A stretch of 64,000 nt of DNA, from positions 62,001 through 126,000 of the forward strand of contig NZ_BMTU01000016.1 in the NCBI RefSeq assembly GCF_014649835.1. The letters run 5' to 3'. Below the pieces are notes generated by a model. That model was not told the DNA's origin and made no database searches. It was given only the letters and a program-made list of their open reading frames with translations. The position numbers and the translations under genes are program-made. Positions within the stretch are counted from its first letter, which is position 1, and the number at the start of each line of letters is the position of its first letter. Shown here one piece after another: positions 51,552-61,438 of the stretch. The DNA comes from Streptomyces pilosus. GTDB taxonomy: Bacteria; Actinomycetota; Actinomycetes; Streptomycetales; Streptomycetaceae.

Positions 51552-51860
51552 GTGGTTCCGCTCGACGACTTTGGGCGAGGCAGTCCGTCCCCCCAGCGTG
51601 GGCTGCGGGAGAAGCATCCGCGTCCGCGGATCGTGGACGCGGTCTTCTCCGTGGTGCGGACGGGTGTGCCCGGCGGCCGCTGCCGAAGTACTCAGCCCTG
51701 TCGTGGGCGACCAAGTACCGGTACTTCACGTGGTGGCATGACGACGGCAGTGGGCGGTGGAGCGCAGCTTCTCGTGGCTCACCGCCCACCGGCAACGTCG
51801 GTGTAGTGCGGGGGTGACCGGCACGACGGCCTGGCAACAGGTCACCACCCCGGAGGCGAG
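51552..51860 (+). pseudogene. IS5-family transposase remnant
   Basis: Three frames in succession match pieces of one transposase: IVDAVFSVVRTG (about 51630), LPKYSALSWATKYRYFTWWHDDGSG (about 51685-51755) and VERSFSWLTAHR (51757-51792), which are the N-terminal and C-terminal marks of IS5-type transposases. The catalytic middle is deleted and at least two frameshifts are present, so it is dead. The rest of the 51430-52160 gap shows no gene; terminal inverted repeats were not found by eye. Confidence 0.7.
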
Positions 51861-52160
51861 GTACTTCGGCATCGCCGCGCCACGCGGGTGAACCTCCCCG
51901 GCATGCGGTCAGTCGGTTGTCCGAGGCAGAGTGTGCAGAAATGTCCGCGGTTGCCTGCCAGCCACCGCATGAGGGATCGCCATGGACGGCACTCCGCCCG
52001 TTGGAGACATCCAGCGGGGTGGGCTGTTCCCGCCCACGATCGTCGCCGGCAGGCGCGAGCATGACGCGGAAGGTGCCGCTCGCACACAAGCGCAGATGGT
52101 GAAGGTCGCCCTCGGGGAGCGCGAAGGCTTGGCGGGAGCAGAGCGACGGGAGGCCAACCG

Positions 52161-54017
52161 ATGGCCACGACAGCTCGGCGCGACCCGTTGTCCGTGCCGT
52201 CCGACATGATCGGACCCATGAACGAGATCCCCACGGCCGCATCGCCAACTCCCCGCGCTTGGAGCGGGTTCGCCGCAACCGCCGCCCTGCAGGGACTCGT
52301 CGGGGCCTGGGGTTCCTGGAACGAGGACTCCTTCGCCGACATCCGGCGCATCGGCCGCTACATCGAAGGCAGCTGGCGGCCCGAGCCGGGTGGACGAGAT
52401 GTCCGACCGCCCGCAGCCGGTAGCTGGACGGAACTCATAGGACGCACGGGGGCCCTCGCGCTACGCGCGGCCGCCCCCGCCACCAGGCCGGAGCGCCGCG
52501 AAGTGCTTCTCGACTTCCTCCAGATGTGGGCGCGGACGCCGTTCGCCGACCCGGCGTACCGCTTCCGCCTGGGCCGACTGGCCGAGCCGACTTCGTTCAC
52601 CGTTCGCGATCACCAGGGTGCCTCCTTCAGCCTGCATCTGCCGGCTGCGGGTGAGACGCTCTACTTCGAGGCCGTGCTCCCCGGCGGCGAGGCCGCCCCG
52701 TGTCCCGAGGAACCGCTGTACGTCGCGGACTGCCACCGCGGGTGGGGCGACCCGCGGCAACTGCTGCGCCTGGTGGAGCTCGTCCGGGAGCGCGGCCCTG
52801 CCCCCTGGGACACGGAGGCGGCCCTCGCGCTGAGCGAGGCGACCGGCCTGAGCCGCCCTGCCGCGTCCCTCGTCCTGGCCGGCAACCCCGGCGCGGGCAG
52901 CTACTACCAGCCCTTCCTCGACGAGCACGAGCGCGCCACGTTCGGCTTCAAGGCCGGCGAACTCGAAGCGGCACAGGACGAGTTGTCGATGCTGAAGAAC
53001 GACGACCGGCTCGCCCTGCTCGCCGACGTGATGCCCACGGACCCTGGAGACCTGTGGGCGCCGGGCGGCCTGGGCCGCGTAGCGGAGCGCATCGCAGCGA
53101 CCTGGGCGAAGCAGCACGGAACCCGTCCGCGGCCTCCGTGGAACACCTGGCAGGCCGCGGTCGCCCTGGAGACGCGGATGCCGGCGACCCACCTGTGCCA
53201 CCTGTTTCTCGACCCGGCGAACGCCACCCTGCCGCCGGGCTTCTACCTACGAGCCCGGCCCTGCCCTCCGGAGCACCGCCACCTGCGCACCGCGTGGGAC
53301 GTCATGAGCAGCTACGACGCCGAGACCGTTGCGGACGCCCTCTTCGCCGGGCTGACGTGGGCATACGCGGACCTCCCCGCCGGCGACCCCGTACGCACCG
53401 GAGCGCCCGAAGTCGTCCACGACGTGCGCAAGGTGCTGTCCGGCCGCGATTCACCGGCCCGGATCCTCTACTCGGGCGTGACCAGCGGCAGCAGGGGCAG
53501 CCGGCGCTGGGACTGGCTGACGGACGGCACCTGCGACCGCGTCATGGCCCGCATCACCGCCGACGACCTTCCTGCCGGCCGCTACGAGTCCGACCCGCGA
53601 GCCTGCGCCCCCGATCTGGTCACCGACGTCGCCTCCGCCCTCGGACTGTCCGAGGACCCCGCCGCTCTCTACCTCCAGCTCTTGGTGCTCCCCGCGCCGT
53701 CGGACCGCAATGTGCGGCGCTGGAACGCCTGGACGCCGGCGCGCCACAAGGCGGCCGCGGCGGAGCTGGTGAAGCGCGGCCTGGTGGTGGTAGACCGCCG
53801 GGCCCGTGCAGGACGCACACTCTTCCTCCCCGGCCCGTGGGCGCACGGCAAGAAGCCGCTGCCGCCGATGGAGACCTGGAAGGCCCCCCTGATCGGCGCG
53901 CAACTGAGCGCCGACGGGAGCATGGTGAGGGACTTCGAGCTGTTCCCGGGCACGCTCCCCGATCTGTTCACCGAGGCGTGGCGGCTGGTCCGCGGGGGAG
54001 AGGGGCCGTCGGACTGA
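52161..54017 (+). CDS. Large hypothetical protein, 618 aa
   Basis: ATG at 52161 is set by GGGAGG seven bases before; internal ATGs at 52206 and 52218 lack this. The protein is soluble and rich in Leu, Ala and Trp: WGSWNEDSFADIRRIGRYIEGSW, LYVADCHRGWGDPRQLLRLVELVRE, NDDRLALLADVMPTDPGDLWAPGGLGRVAERI and a closing SMVRDFELFPGTLPDLFTEAW. It resembles the C-terminal part of large proteins often next to MoxR-type ATPases in Streptomyces, from memory, but no such ATPase is adjacent. It converges with the helicase gene, 60 bp apart. Confidence 0.7.
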   Translation: MATTARRDPLSVPSDMIGPMNEIPTAASPTPRAWSGFAATAALQGLVGAWGSWNEDSFADIRRIGRYIEGSWRPEPGGRDVRPPAAGSWTELIGRTGALALRAAAPATRPERREVLLDFLQMWARTPFADPAYRFRLGRLAEPTSFTVRDHQGASFSLHLPAAGETLYFEAVLPGGEAAPCPEEPLYVADCHRGWGDPRQLLRLVELVRERGPAPWDTEAALALSEATGLSRPAASLVLAGNPGAGSYYQPFLDEHERATFGFKAGELEAAQDELSMLKNDDRLALLADVMPTDPGDLWAPGGLGRVAERIAATWAKQHGTRPRPPWNTWQAAVALETRMPATHLCHLFLDPANATLPPGFYLRARPCPPEHRHLRTAWDVMSSYDAETVADALFAGLTWAYADLPAGDPVRTGAPEVVHDVRKVLSGRDSPARILYSGVTSGSRGSRRWDWLTDGTCDRVMARITADDLPAGRYESDPRACAPDLVTDVASALGLSEDPAALYLQLLVLPAPSDRNVRRWNAWTPARHKAAAAELVKRGLVVVDRRARAGRTLFLPGPWAHGKKPLPPMETWKAPLIGAQLSADGSMVRDFELFPGTLPDLFTEAWRLVRGGEGPSD

Positions 54018-54077
54018 CCGGTGGTGGTGCTGTGCGCACACATATCCTACCCGGCCCCATTGCCCATCTGTCCGCAA

Positions 54078-56624
54078 CTACGTCCAGCGCATGCCGATGG
54101 CGGAGAGCTGTTCGGTCCGCTCCCGTGACAGCGTTGCGGCTCTGGATCTTTGGTTTCCGACCCATGCCCCGAGCTTGATCTCCCGTTCCTTACGATCCCC
54201 ACCGCTCTCGCCGCCGCGACTGTCGTTGCCGCCGGCGATGGCGATCCGTTCGATGTGCTTGCGGGGTACACGCAGGTGTCCCTCGCGCTCGTAGAACTGT
54301 CTGGCGGCTTCGTAGTTCATCGCCCATGTGTCGGCCTGGCTTCGACGCGGGGTCGGCTTCTCGTCCTCGCCGGCGGGTTCGATCCCGAGGACCTGCTCGC
54401 ACAACCATTGCTGCACGGTCGTGAGCTTGTCCCAGCCGAGTCGCTGCGCTCGTACCCACCGTCCGAGATCTTCGCCCTGGTGTACGACGTCACCCGGCGA
54501 CGTGGGCAACGGACGGCCGGCTTCCAGGTGGAGCCGGGTGAGGTGGAAGCAGCGTTGCCACTCCACGGGCCAGGCCGGGCACCACGAAGGGTCGATGTCC
54601 TCGAGCTGCTCGTTTCTTCCCTCCGGCAGTGCGCCGGCCGCGGATCGAGCGGGCAGTCCTTCGGCCCGCCGCCGTTCGACCTCCTGCGCCTTCCGGGCCG
54701 CGGCCCGCTGGTTCTTCAGCCAGATGCCCACCCGGTAGCCCTGGTAGGTGGCGTCGGTCGGTGCCAGTAGGTGACCGCTCTCCTTGGCCCACCCGCGGGC
54801 GGCGGCGAGTCCCTCTTCCCGGGCGACGTCGTAGTACGACCAGACCATGCCGAGCTTCTCGAGTTGCTCGATGCGGTCTTCGTCCATGTCCCCGCGGGCG
54901 TGGAAGCGCCGGTTGTCGGCGATCCACTGCCCCAGCGGGAAACCGGCGAGCGTGGCCGGCCATTCTTCGGCTTCGGCCTCCCGGTCGTCACGGCCGGGCA
55001 CGCGATAGGTGAACGGCACGCGCAGGTCACCGTGCAGCCGGTGGTAAATGGCGGCGGCCTCCACGCCGCGCCGCCAGTGGGCGTGCTCGGGGTTGATCAC
55101 CCGCAGGTTGATGAACGCCGCCAGCTGCGCCGGGTCACGCGGCGTGGAGAACTTCAGCAGCTCCCGGGCCGGTACCGACAGACCACTGTGGCTCCGGCCG
55201 CCGCCGGCTCCCTCTTCCTCCGCCCCGCTCAATCGGCTCCGGACTCCCCGGACGCTGCTTCGGGCCTGCTGCTCGGCAAGCTGTTCGACCACGCGGGCGT
55301 CGTGCGCGCGGAGGGCCTCGAGCAGTTTCGCGAGCCCGCCGTAGGCCCGGCTGGTGAGCATGTTGTCGGCCGTCTCGCCCGGCCCGAGCAGGATCGGCAC
55401 CACGAGGGAAGCGACCTTGCCCTCACCGGGCTGCATGCGCAGCGCGCGGCCCACGGCTTGAACGAGGTCGGGCATGGAGCCGCGCACGTCCGCGAAGTAC
55501 ACGGAGTCACATTCCCGGGTGTCGACACCCTCGCCGAGAACCCTCACCGAGCCCAGGTAGCACTTCTCCACGACCGTGCCGTCGCCTGCGATTCCGGTGG
55601 AGAACTGCCCGAGGACCCGGCGGCGGTGGCCGGGCTTGTGCTCACCGCACAGCCAGTCCGCCCAGATCGTCCTCGGATACAGCTCCGGCTCAGCAGCGTG
55701 CAACGACGCGGCGACGCCCGTGAGACCGGCTGCGAACGCCTCGGCCTCCTTCACCACGTGGTGGAAGACGAGCGTGCGCCGGAAGCCCTCCTCCGACGAC
55801 GCCTTCACCAGCGCCGTCTGCAGGGCCGCGAGGCGCGCCCCGCGGACCTCGTCCGACCGGCCCTCCACGCCGAGGAGCTGCGCGGCCTGGAGCCGGGTGT
55901 CGGTGACGTCCACGCACACCACTTGGTACGGCGCGCAGATCCCCCGGTCGATCGCCTCCGACAACGTCAGCGTGTAGCAGCGCGCGCCGAACGGACCCTC
56001 CGGGTCGTCCGCCATCGACGCGACCAACTCACCCGGCCCACCCTGGCCGGCATCCCCGTCCAACTGCCACAGGCGCGGAGTAGCGGTCATGTACAGACGA
56101 CGCAGGGCCGGGATGCGGGTGTTGTCGTGGACGACCGCCCATGGCTTACCCAACCGACCCGAGGTCCGGTGGGCTTCGTCGACCACGATGAGGTCCCACC
56201 CGGGAAGACCGGCGGAGTGCGCGCGCTCCAGTGTGCCGAGCCCGAGCGAGGCGTACGTGGCGAGCACGGTGACCTTGTCGAACGGCCGTATCCAGTCGAC
56301 CAGTTCGTCTACGTCCGTGGTGTTGGGGAAGTCGACATCCTCGCCCCGCAGTGACGAGACCCCGATCGTCGGGCCCGTGCGGCCACTTTGACGCCACGCG
56401 GTCTCGGTCTGCGTCAGCAGGTCCAGTGAGGGGACGAGCACCAGCACGCGATTCGCCTGCAGTTCACGTGCGCTGTGGGCTGCGACGAGGGTCTTGCCCG
56501 AGCCGGTCGCCATGACGACTTGAGTGCGCAGGCCGCTTGCGGGAATGGTGCCGGCCGCGGGCACCTGCAGGGCGGCGAGGACGGCATCGACAGCCTCACG
56601 CTGGTGGGGCCGGAGCTTCGTCAT
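54078..56624 (-). CDS. DEAH-box helicase with helicase-associated repeats
   Basis: 848-aa superfamily 2 helicase. Walker A ATGSGKT at 39-45, DEAH at 149-152, MTATPR, then the second RecA domain with QAVGRALRMQPGEG. Beyond about 500 there are three or four helicase-associated (HA) repeats of about 70 aa, each with a pattern like LPLGQWIADNRR, YRVGIWLKNQRAA or IKLGAWVGNQRS, ending SAIGMRWT. Such proteins are frequent on Streptomyces chromosomes and plasmids; the HA repeats are taken to bind DNA. ATG follows AAGGAA. The gene 55 bp behind it on the same strand could be co-transcribed in front of it. Confidence 0.9.
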   Translation of the reverse strand: MTKLRPHQREAVDAVLAALQVPAAGTIPASGLRTQVVMATGSGKTLVAAHSARELQANRVLVLVPSLDLLTQTETAWRQSGRTGPTIGVSSLRGEDVDFPNTTDVDELVDWIRPFDKVTVLATYASLGLGTLERAHSAGLPGWDLIVVDEAHRTSGRLGKPWAVVHDNTRIPALRRLYMTATPRLWQLDGDAGQGGPGELVASMADDPEGPFGARCYTLTLSEAIDRGICAPYQVVCVDVTDTRLQAAQLLGVEGRSDEVRGARLAALQTALVKASSEEGFRRTLVFHHVVKEAEAFAAGLTGVAASLHAAEPELYPRTIWADWLCGEHKPGHRRRVLGQFSTGIAGDGTVVEKCYLGSVRVLGEGVDTRECDSVYFADVRGSMPDLVQAVGRALRMQPGEGKVASLVVPILLGPGETADNMLTSRAYGGLAKLLEALRAHDARVVEQLAEQQARSSVRGVRSRLSGAEEEGAGGGRSHSGLSVPARELLKFSTPRDPAQLAAFINLRVINPEHAHWRRGVEAAAIYHRLHGDLRVPFTYRVPGRDDREAEAEEWPATLAGFPLGQWIADNRRFHARGDMDEDRIEQLEKLGMVWSYYDVAREEGLAAARGWAKESGHLLAPTDATYQGYRVGIWLKNQRAAARKAQEVERRRAEGLPARSAAGALPEGRNEQLEDIDPSWCPAWPVEWQRCFHLTRLHLEAGRPLPTSPGDVVHQGEDLGRWVRAQRLGWDKLTTVQQWLCEQVLGIEPAGEDEKPTPRRSQADTWAMNYEAARQFYEREGHLRVPRKHIERIAIAGGNDSRGGESGGDRKEREIKLGAWVGNQRSRAATLSRERTEQLSAIGMRWT

Positions 56625-56679
56625 GGCGGGGTTCCTTCAGAGGCCGGGTGGCGAGGGCAGGCGGGTACAACCGCGGACA

Positions 56680-57222
56680 TCAGCCGGGAAAGAGGCGCTT
56701 GCGCAGGGCCTGGTGCCAGCAGTGGGCAGCGGCATCGTCGAGATACAGGGTGTGCCCGCCGTGCTGGGCAGGGGCGCTCTCCCTCGGCTGCCGAAAGGTG
56801 ATGGTGCCGTGGGCGACCTGATAGAGGACGACTCTGGCGCCGTCGGCAACGAAACCGCGGATGATGGAGCTCAGCCGGCGCCGCCATCCAACGGTCTCGG
56901 TGCTCAGCGTCTCGGCGGTGAACGGCTCGATGCAGAGGGTGCCGTGGTCGGCCACGCTCAGCAGGCGATGAATCGTGGCGTCGTCGACGTCGTGGGCGGG
57001 GTCGGCTCCTCCTTCTGCGGTGCTGAGAAACCGGAACATGTCGCTGGAGGCGAGACCCTCGAAGGTTTCAGGGAGGGCGCGCGCCGCCGCGCGACGGATC
57101 CACGCGGCCTGGCTGAGGCGGGCGACGCTCGCACCGGCCTCCATGTCCTCAAGGAGGCCAGTGGGGAAGTTGATCGGGACCTTGGGGCCGATGGCGGGAC
57201 GGCCGGGTGGGGCGGCGTTCAT
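56680..57222 (-). CDS. Hypothetical protein with ribbon-helix-helix-like start
   Basis: 180 aa from ATG at 57222. KVPINFPTGLLEDMEAGASVARLSQAAWIRRAAARAL near the start has the strand-helix-helix character of RHH DNA-binding proteins. The remainder (about 60-180: LCIEPFTAETLSTETVGW, ARVVLYQVAHGTITF, HTLYLDDAAAHCWHQAL) is unknown. It lies 55 bp upstream of the helicase gene on the same strand, so it may regulate or partner it. A longer upstream frame has no good start. Confidence 0.65.
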   Translation of the reverse strand: MNAAPPGRPAIGPKVPINFPTGLLEDMEAGASVARLSQAAWIRRAAARALPETFEGLASSDMFRFLSTAEGGADPAHDVDDATIHRLLSVADHGTLCIEPFTAETLSTETVGWRRRLSSIIRGFVADGARVVLYQVAHGTITFRQPRESAPAQHGGHTLYLDDAAAHCWHQALRKRLFPG

Positions 57223-57579
57223 CAGTCTCCGATCACTCCTGGGTACCCAAACTACCGAAATTGGAAGAGGTCGGTGTGCCTCCAGGTTTCCCCGCCGAAC
57301 CGGGCCGGGAAGCGACCTTTGTGGTTGAAGAGAGCTGCAGCGTTGAAATCCCGGCATGTACGCCTGCGAGGATGCATGTGGCCCTTGGGACGGTTCGTGC
57401 CGACGGCGTCGTCCCCCAGAGGAGGGACCTCCGCGTCACCGAGGTCCTTTTGCGGCACGGCTCACGAGTTACCGACAGAAACCCTTCCCCCACGACCTGC
57501 CCTGCGTCACCATGAGCCGTCATACCCGCCGGTAGGTCAGGTCTGCGCGCGGGTCGCACGGTTGCAAGGAGGTGGCGGG
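57223..57579. promoter_or_regulatory. Divergent gap
   Basis: 357 bp between the minus-strand RHH-like gene and the plus-strand ricin-fusion gene. It should hold both promoters. A short plus-strand frame (57207-57515) has no family resemblance and I do not call it. Confidence 0.35.
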
Positions 57580-59187
57580 ATGGCTCGTGCCGACGACGAC
57601 AGGGATCGTGGCGGTGCGGGGCCCGGTCACGGGGTCCACGAGGAAGCGTCCGACGCACGGCTTACCGAGCTGCTGCGCGCTGATACGGTCACGGCGTATC
57701 CGGCGCTCCAGGAACTGCGCACCCGTCATCATCCGCACGTCCTCGCCTACGCCAGGCTGTGCACTTCCAACGAGTCCATGGCACGGCAGCTGGCCGCTCA
57801 GGCGTTCACGCTGGCGGCACGTCAGACCGCCCGCGGAATCGACTCCGGGCGGCCCTGGCGTCACCAACTCCTCCTGCTGGTAGCCCGGTCGGCCGGGTCC
57901 TGGGCAGAGGACGGGCGGGCGGCCGGCCTGGACGCGGGGCTGTTGCTCGTCCTGAACTCGGTCGGCCCCTCCGGCCTCTTGCCCCCCATGCTCACGGCGT
58001 TTCAGTCCTTGCCTTCCCGTACGCAAGGCCTGATCTGGTACGGGATCGTGGAGCGGGAGCCTACGCACAGCACGGCCGCCCTCCTCGGCCTGACCCGGGA
58101 GGACGTCACTTACGGCACAGACGCGGCGCTGCAGCAGCTGACCCGTGCCTGCCTGCGCACCCGCCTCACCGCGTCCGAGAACCCGGACTGCCCCGACTTC
58201 GGCCGCCTCATCGAGGAGTCCATTCGGCCGGACAGCCCCCGCGACAGCGCCGATCTGCACGCGCACATGACGCATTGCCCGCACTGCACGACGGCGTACG
58301 AGGAGCTGTCGGCCCTGCGGGACGCACCGCGCACGGCGCTGGCGGAGGGGCTGCTGCCGTGGGGCGGCACGGCGTACGCGGCGGGCGAGCGGGCGGCCGG
58401 CGGCACCGCCGTGTGGCGGAGCGGGCCCGGCCCTGCCGGATCCGGGCGGGAGGTGGAGGAGTGGGTACGGGCACCGGGCCGCCGGCGCACCGTGCTGGTG
58501 TCGGCGGTGTTGGGGGCGGCCATACTGCCGGTGGCGGTCTTCCTGATGGCGCAGGGCCGATCGCCGTCGCATGATCCGGTGAGCTCGGTGAGCACGCGGC
58601 TGAGTTCGCCGCCGGTGACGGTGACGGCCACGGTGTCGGCGACGCCGTCGTCGGCCTCGCGCTCGCCGTCACCCTCGCCGTCGCGAACCTCGAAGTCGCC
58701 CTCCCCGACCAGGAGTCCGTCACCGACGAAGACGGCGAGCCCGAAGCCACCACCCCCTTCCACGCGCCCGCCTTCCGGCTCGTTCGCGCAGGTTGTGAAC
58801 GTAGCGTCGGGTCTGTGCCTGGACGTGAGCGGGGCCTTCTCCAACGGGACCGACGTGATCACGGCCCCCTGCTCGTCGTCACGCACCCAGCGCTGGCGCG
58901 TCGACGACGACCGCGGCTTGCTCCAGTCGGCCGCCGACCCCGACTTCTGCCTGGACAGCCGGGGAGCGACGCACCGGGGCGTCGGGATCTGGGGGTGCGA
59001 CTCGGTGGAGGGCCGCAACGGCCGCAACCTGATGTTCGTGGTGGATGAGGACGGGCTGATCCGCCCCGCCATCGCCTTCGGTACGGCCGTCACCCCGGAC
59101 GGCGGCGCCGGGGACGGGCTGTCGCTGGAGTCGGCGGGTGAAGGCTCCGAGCAGCAGCAGCAGCGGTGGCGGGCGGGGGCCACCTGA
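57580..59187 (+). CDS. Sigma-like / zinc finger / transmembrane / ricin-lectin fusion protein
   Basis: 535 aa from ATG preceded by AAGGAGG. Residues about 25-210 have the character of an ECF sigma factor (RTRHHPHVLAYARLCTSNESMARQLAAQAF; LPSRTQGLIWYGIVEREPTHSTAALLGLTREDV, like region 4). Then HMTHCPHCTTAYEEL is a zinc-binding anti-sigma type motif (HxxxCxxC). One membrane helix follows (about 306-328, VLVSAVLGAAILPVAVFLM), a Ser/Pro linker of about 60 residues, and a ricin-type beta-trefoil (SGLCLDVSGAFSNGTDVITAPC, QRWRVDDDRGLLQS, FCLDSRG). So the lectin should face outside and the sigma-like part inside. DNA binding is unproven, as the sigma part is diverged. Confidence 0.82.
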   Translation: MARADDDRDRGGAGPGHGVHEEASDARLTELLRADTVTAYPALQELRTRHHPHVLAYARLCTSNESMARQLAAQAFTLAARQTARGIDSGRPWRHQLLLLVARSAGSWAEDGRAAGLDAGLLLVLNSVGPSGLLPPMLTAFQSLPSRTQGLIWYGIVEREPTHSTAALLGLTREDVTYGTDAALQQLTRACLRTRLTASENPDCPDFGRLIEESIRPDSPRDSADLHAHMTHCPHCTTAYEELSALRDAPRTALAEGLLPWGGTAYAAGERAAGGTAVWRSGPGPAGSGREVEEWVRAPGRRRTVLVSAVLGAAILPVAVFLMAQGRSPSHDPVSSVSTRLSSPPVTVTATVSATPSSASRSPSPSPSRTSKSPSPTRSPSPTKTASPKPPPPSTRPPSGSFAQVVNVASGLCLDVSGAFSNGTDVITAPCSSSRTQRWRVDDDRGLLQSAADPDFCLDSRGATHRGVGIWGCDSVEGRNGRNLMFVVDEDGLIRPAIAFGTAVTPDGGAGDGLSLESAGEGSEQQQQRWRAGAT

Positions 59188-59371
59188 TCAGACCTCACGC
59201 ACGTCGCGCGCGACTGGACCTGCTCATGCGGGCGCCGGGGCTGGGGCGGCCGATGTCGCCTCGGCGCAGAGCCCCGCGACGTTGACCGTCGCCGGCGGTG
59301 GAGGCCGCGGGGCGAGCGGCGTGTCACTTCTGCCAGATACGGGTTTGCGCGAACCGCTACGACATGACTTC

Positions 59372-60124
59372 TCAGGTCAGCTTGTCGGAGCGGCCGGCTT
59401 CGATGCGGGACCACTGGGCGATGGGGCGCCCGTTCGTGCGCCACTCCTCGGGGTTCTCAGCGGAGTACCAGGGCTGGGGCCAGCCATGCGGGGAGTCCTC
59501 CCACGCTTCCTGGCGTCCATAGACGGTCATGTCCAGCAGCCCGTGGGTGGGCGCCATGACCTCGACGCCGCGACCGCCGGTGTAGTAGGTCTCGAACACC
59601 CGCTCGCCATCGCGGACGTAGCAGACGAGGTGGTGACGCTGCCAGTCACGGCCCTCCAAGAGCTGGGGCGCCGTCTTCTCGACCGAGTACCACGGCATGT
59701 CCAAGCCCAGGAAGTCGCGGTAGCGGACGCTCTCTTGGTAGGGACCCTTGCAGAGCGTGGCGTACGTGGCGTCGCGGGAATGGATGTAGGACAGCTCGCG
59801 TACCTGACTGTTGAAGAAGGTACATCCCTCGCACTGTTCGGCGGCGGGCCGTCCGGGCCACCACGCGTGGAAGTACGCGATCAGCTGCTTGCGGCCTTCG
59901 AAGACGTCGAGGATCGTGATCGGCCCGTCAGGGCCGATGACCTCAAGGGCGGCATCGACCTCCACCATCGGCAGCCGCCGCCGTGCCGCCGCGATCGCGT
60001 CTCCTTCACGGGTGTGCGCCTTCTCCCGTACGAACAGAGCTTCCCGCGCCTCCAGGTAGGTCTTTCTGTCCACCACAGGGGGGAGGGCCGGGCTCGGTGA
60101 TCGATCGTTCACGAGCGTCTCCAT
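59372..60124 (-). CDS. DUF899 thioredoxin-fold protein
   Basis: 250-aa protein of the DUF899 family (from memory, a thioredoxin-like fold). It has AIAAARRRLPMVEV, the family stretch LIAYFHAWWPGRPAAEQCEGCTFF with a CEGC pair, and RDFLGLDMPWYSV. The enzymatic role is unsettled; it is often placed near hydrolases and redox genes. Start ATG at 60124 gives METLVNDRS; the open frame runs longer upstream. Confidence 0.8.
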   Translation of the reverse strand: METLVNDRSPSPALPPVVDRKTYLEAREALFVREKAHTREGDAIAAARRRLPMVEVDAALEVIGPDGPITILDVFEGRKQLIAYFHAWWPGRPAAEQCEGCTFFNSQVRELSYIHSRDATYATLCKGPYQESVRYRDFLGLDMPWYSVEKTAPQLLEGRDWQRHHLVCYVRDGERVFETYYTGGRGVEVMAPTHGLLDMTVYGRQEAWEDSPHGWPQPWYSAENPEEWRTNGRPIAQWSRIEAGRSDKLT

Positions 60125-60828
60125 TCGCTTCTGAGGCGGCTGCCAAGAGGTCACCTGGACTCCACCATGCCCAACAGGCCGCGCCGCGCTTCGGGGCGCC
60201 ACGCAGTAGCCTCTCGGCGGCTCGCTCATTCGGTCCAGCAGCCGCGCCTCACCGACGGGCGCGAAATCAGAGCTCACCACGGGGGAGGCGAGGCCGCAGG
60301 CGTCACCGGGCGCGCGGGTCAGCACGGCCGTGTGTGTCCTTGACCGGGACGCGGACGCCACCCCGAGCGACACTTCGTCCCGTTGCTGCGTTTCAGGTCA
60401 CATGCTACGTTTTTCCCTGAATGTGCTAAACGGGAGCGCTTGTGCATCCCTCATTCGACCCACTGGCGTGGGTGGTGAGAGTGCGGCTCAAGGTGAACCA
60501 GTGCCCCACATTCTGTTCCCTCGGCTCAATGGGCCCGATCATCAGGGAGAGGGCATGTCCGCCCCAGTCGACGCAGCATCGGTACGTCCATTCGCCTGTG
60601 CTGTTCTGACTGTCGAGGGTCCCCGTCTCAGCCGCACGCCTGCGGACAACGACCAGGCCGGGCTTTCGTACTTCGGTGCCAAGGGAGTCACAAGGTACCC
60701 AAGGGCGGTCACTTCGGTGTCCGGGAGCAGCCGGAGTCGTCGAAGACCTCCGCGCGGGCCTGTGATCCCTCCGCTTTCCTGAGGGGTTGGGTGGCCCTCC
60801 TTCGCGCGACGGGATCGAGAGGAGCGAG
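60125..60828. other. Long gap without a convincing gene
   Basis: About 700 bp. Open frames on both strands lack starts with ribosome sites and family features. A less GC-rich stretch near 60400-60430 (CATGCTACGTTTTTCCC) may be a promoter; its decamer ATGCTACGTT recurs before the gene at 63145. Confidence 0.35.
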
Positions 60829-61239
60829 GTGGGCAGACGAAATCTCCTACGGAGGGGAGCCGCGCTCGTAGCCGGAGCCGCGCTGCTGGTCATCGGCGTC
60901 GCGCTGCTGGTCTTGCCCGGCCCAGGACTGCTGCTCATACTCGCGGGGCTGCTGATCCTTGCCGACCAGTTTCCACCGGTCGCTCGCTACGTCGACCCCG
61001 TGCGTGTGCGTGCCATGCGCGCGGCAAGGGAGAGTGTCTCCTCACCGGTTCGGATCGCCGGGTCCTGTCTCGCAGCAGCAGGCTTGCTGGCGGCAGGTCT
61101 CTTCTGGGGTGTCATGCCCGAACTGCCCTTCGGAGGCTGGCCCACAGGTGCCGGGCTCATCCTGTCGGGTGTCATCCTCACTGCGTTGCTGGTGTACAGC
61201 TATCGCACCACTCGTACCGGTAGCAGCGATGCCGAATGA
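60829..61239 (+). CDS. PGPGW-type small membrane protein
   Basis: 136 aa from GTG at 60829, chosen because GAGAGGAG lies just ahead; a TTG 42 bases earlier is the alternative. Hydrophobic segment LVAGAALLVIGVALLVLPGPGLLLILAGLLILADQFPP carries the LPGPG family motif; a second pair of helices follows. A basic start (RRNLLRRG) suggests the N-terminus is inside. The function of the family is unknown. Confidence 0.8.
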   Translation: MGRRNLLRRGAALVAGAALLVIGVALLVLPGPGLLLILAGLLILADQFPPVARYVDPVRVRAMRAARESVSSPVRIAGSCLAAAGLLAAGLFWGVMPELPFGGWPTGAGLILSGVILTALLVYSYRTTRTGSSDAE

Positions 61240-61438
61240 CACCGCTCAAGGGGTCACCGGGGGAGCGCAGGATTCAAGGCGCTGGAGGACGCGGCACGTT
61301 CGCCAACGCCCGCGTCCTGCACCCTGGCTGAGAGAACCCGACAGAATGCGGCGTTGGTGACGGTCTACTTAGAAAGCCTGACCGTTCGGCATGGAGGACG
61401 GCTGAAGCGGCTGTCGCGCTTTCCTTGAGCTAATACGG

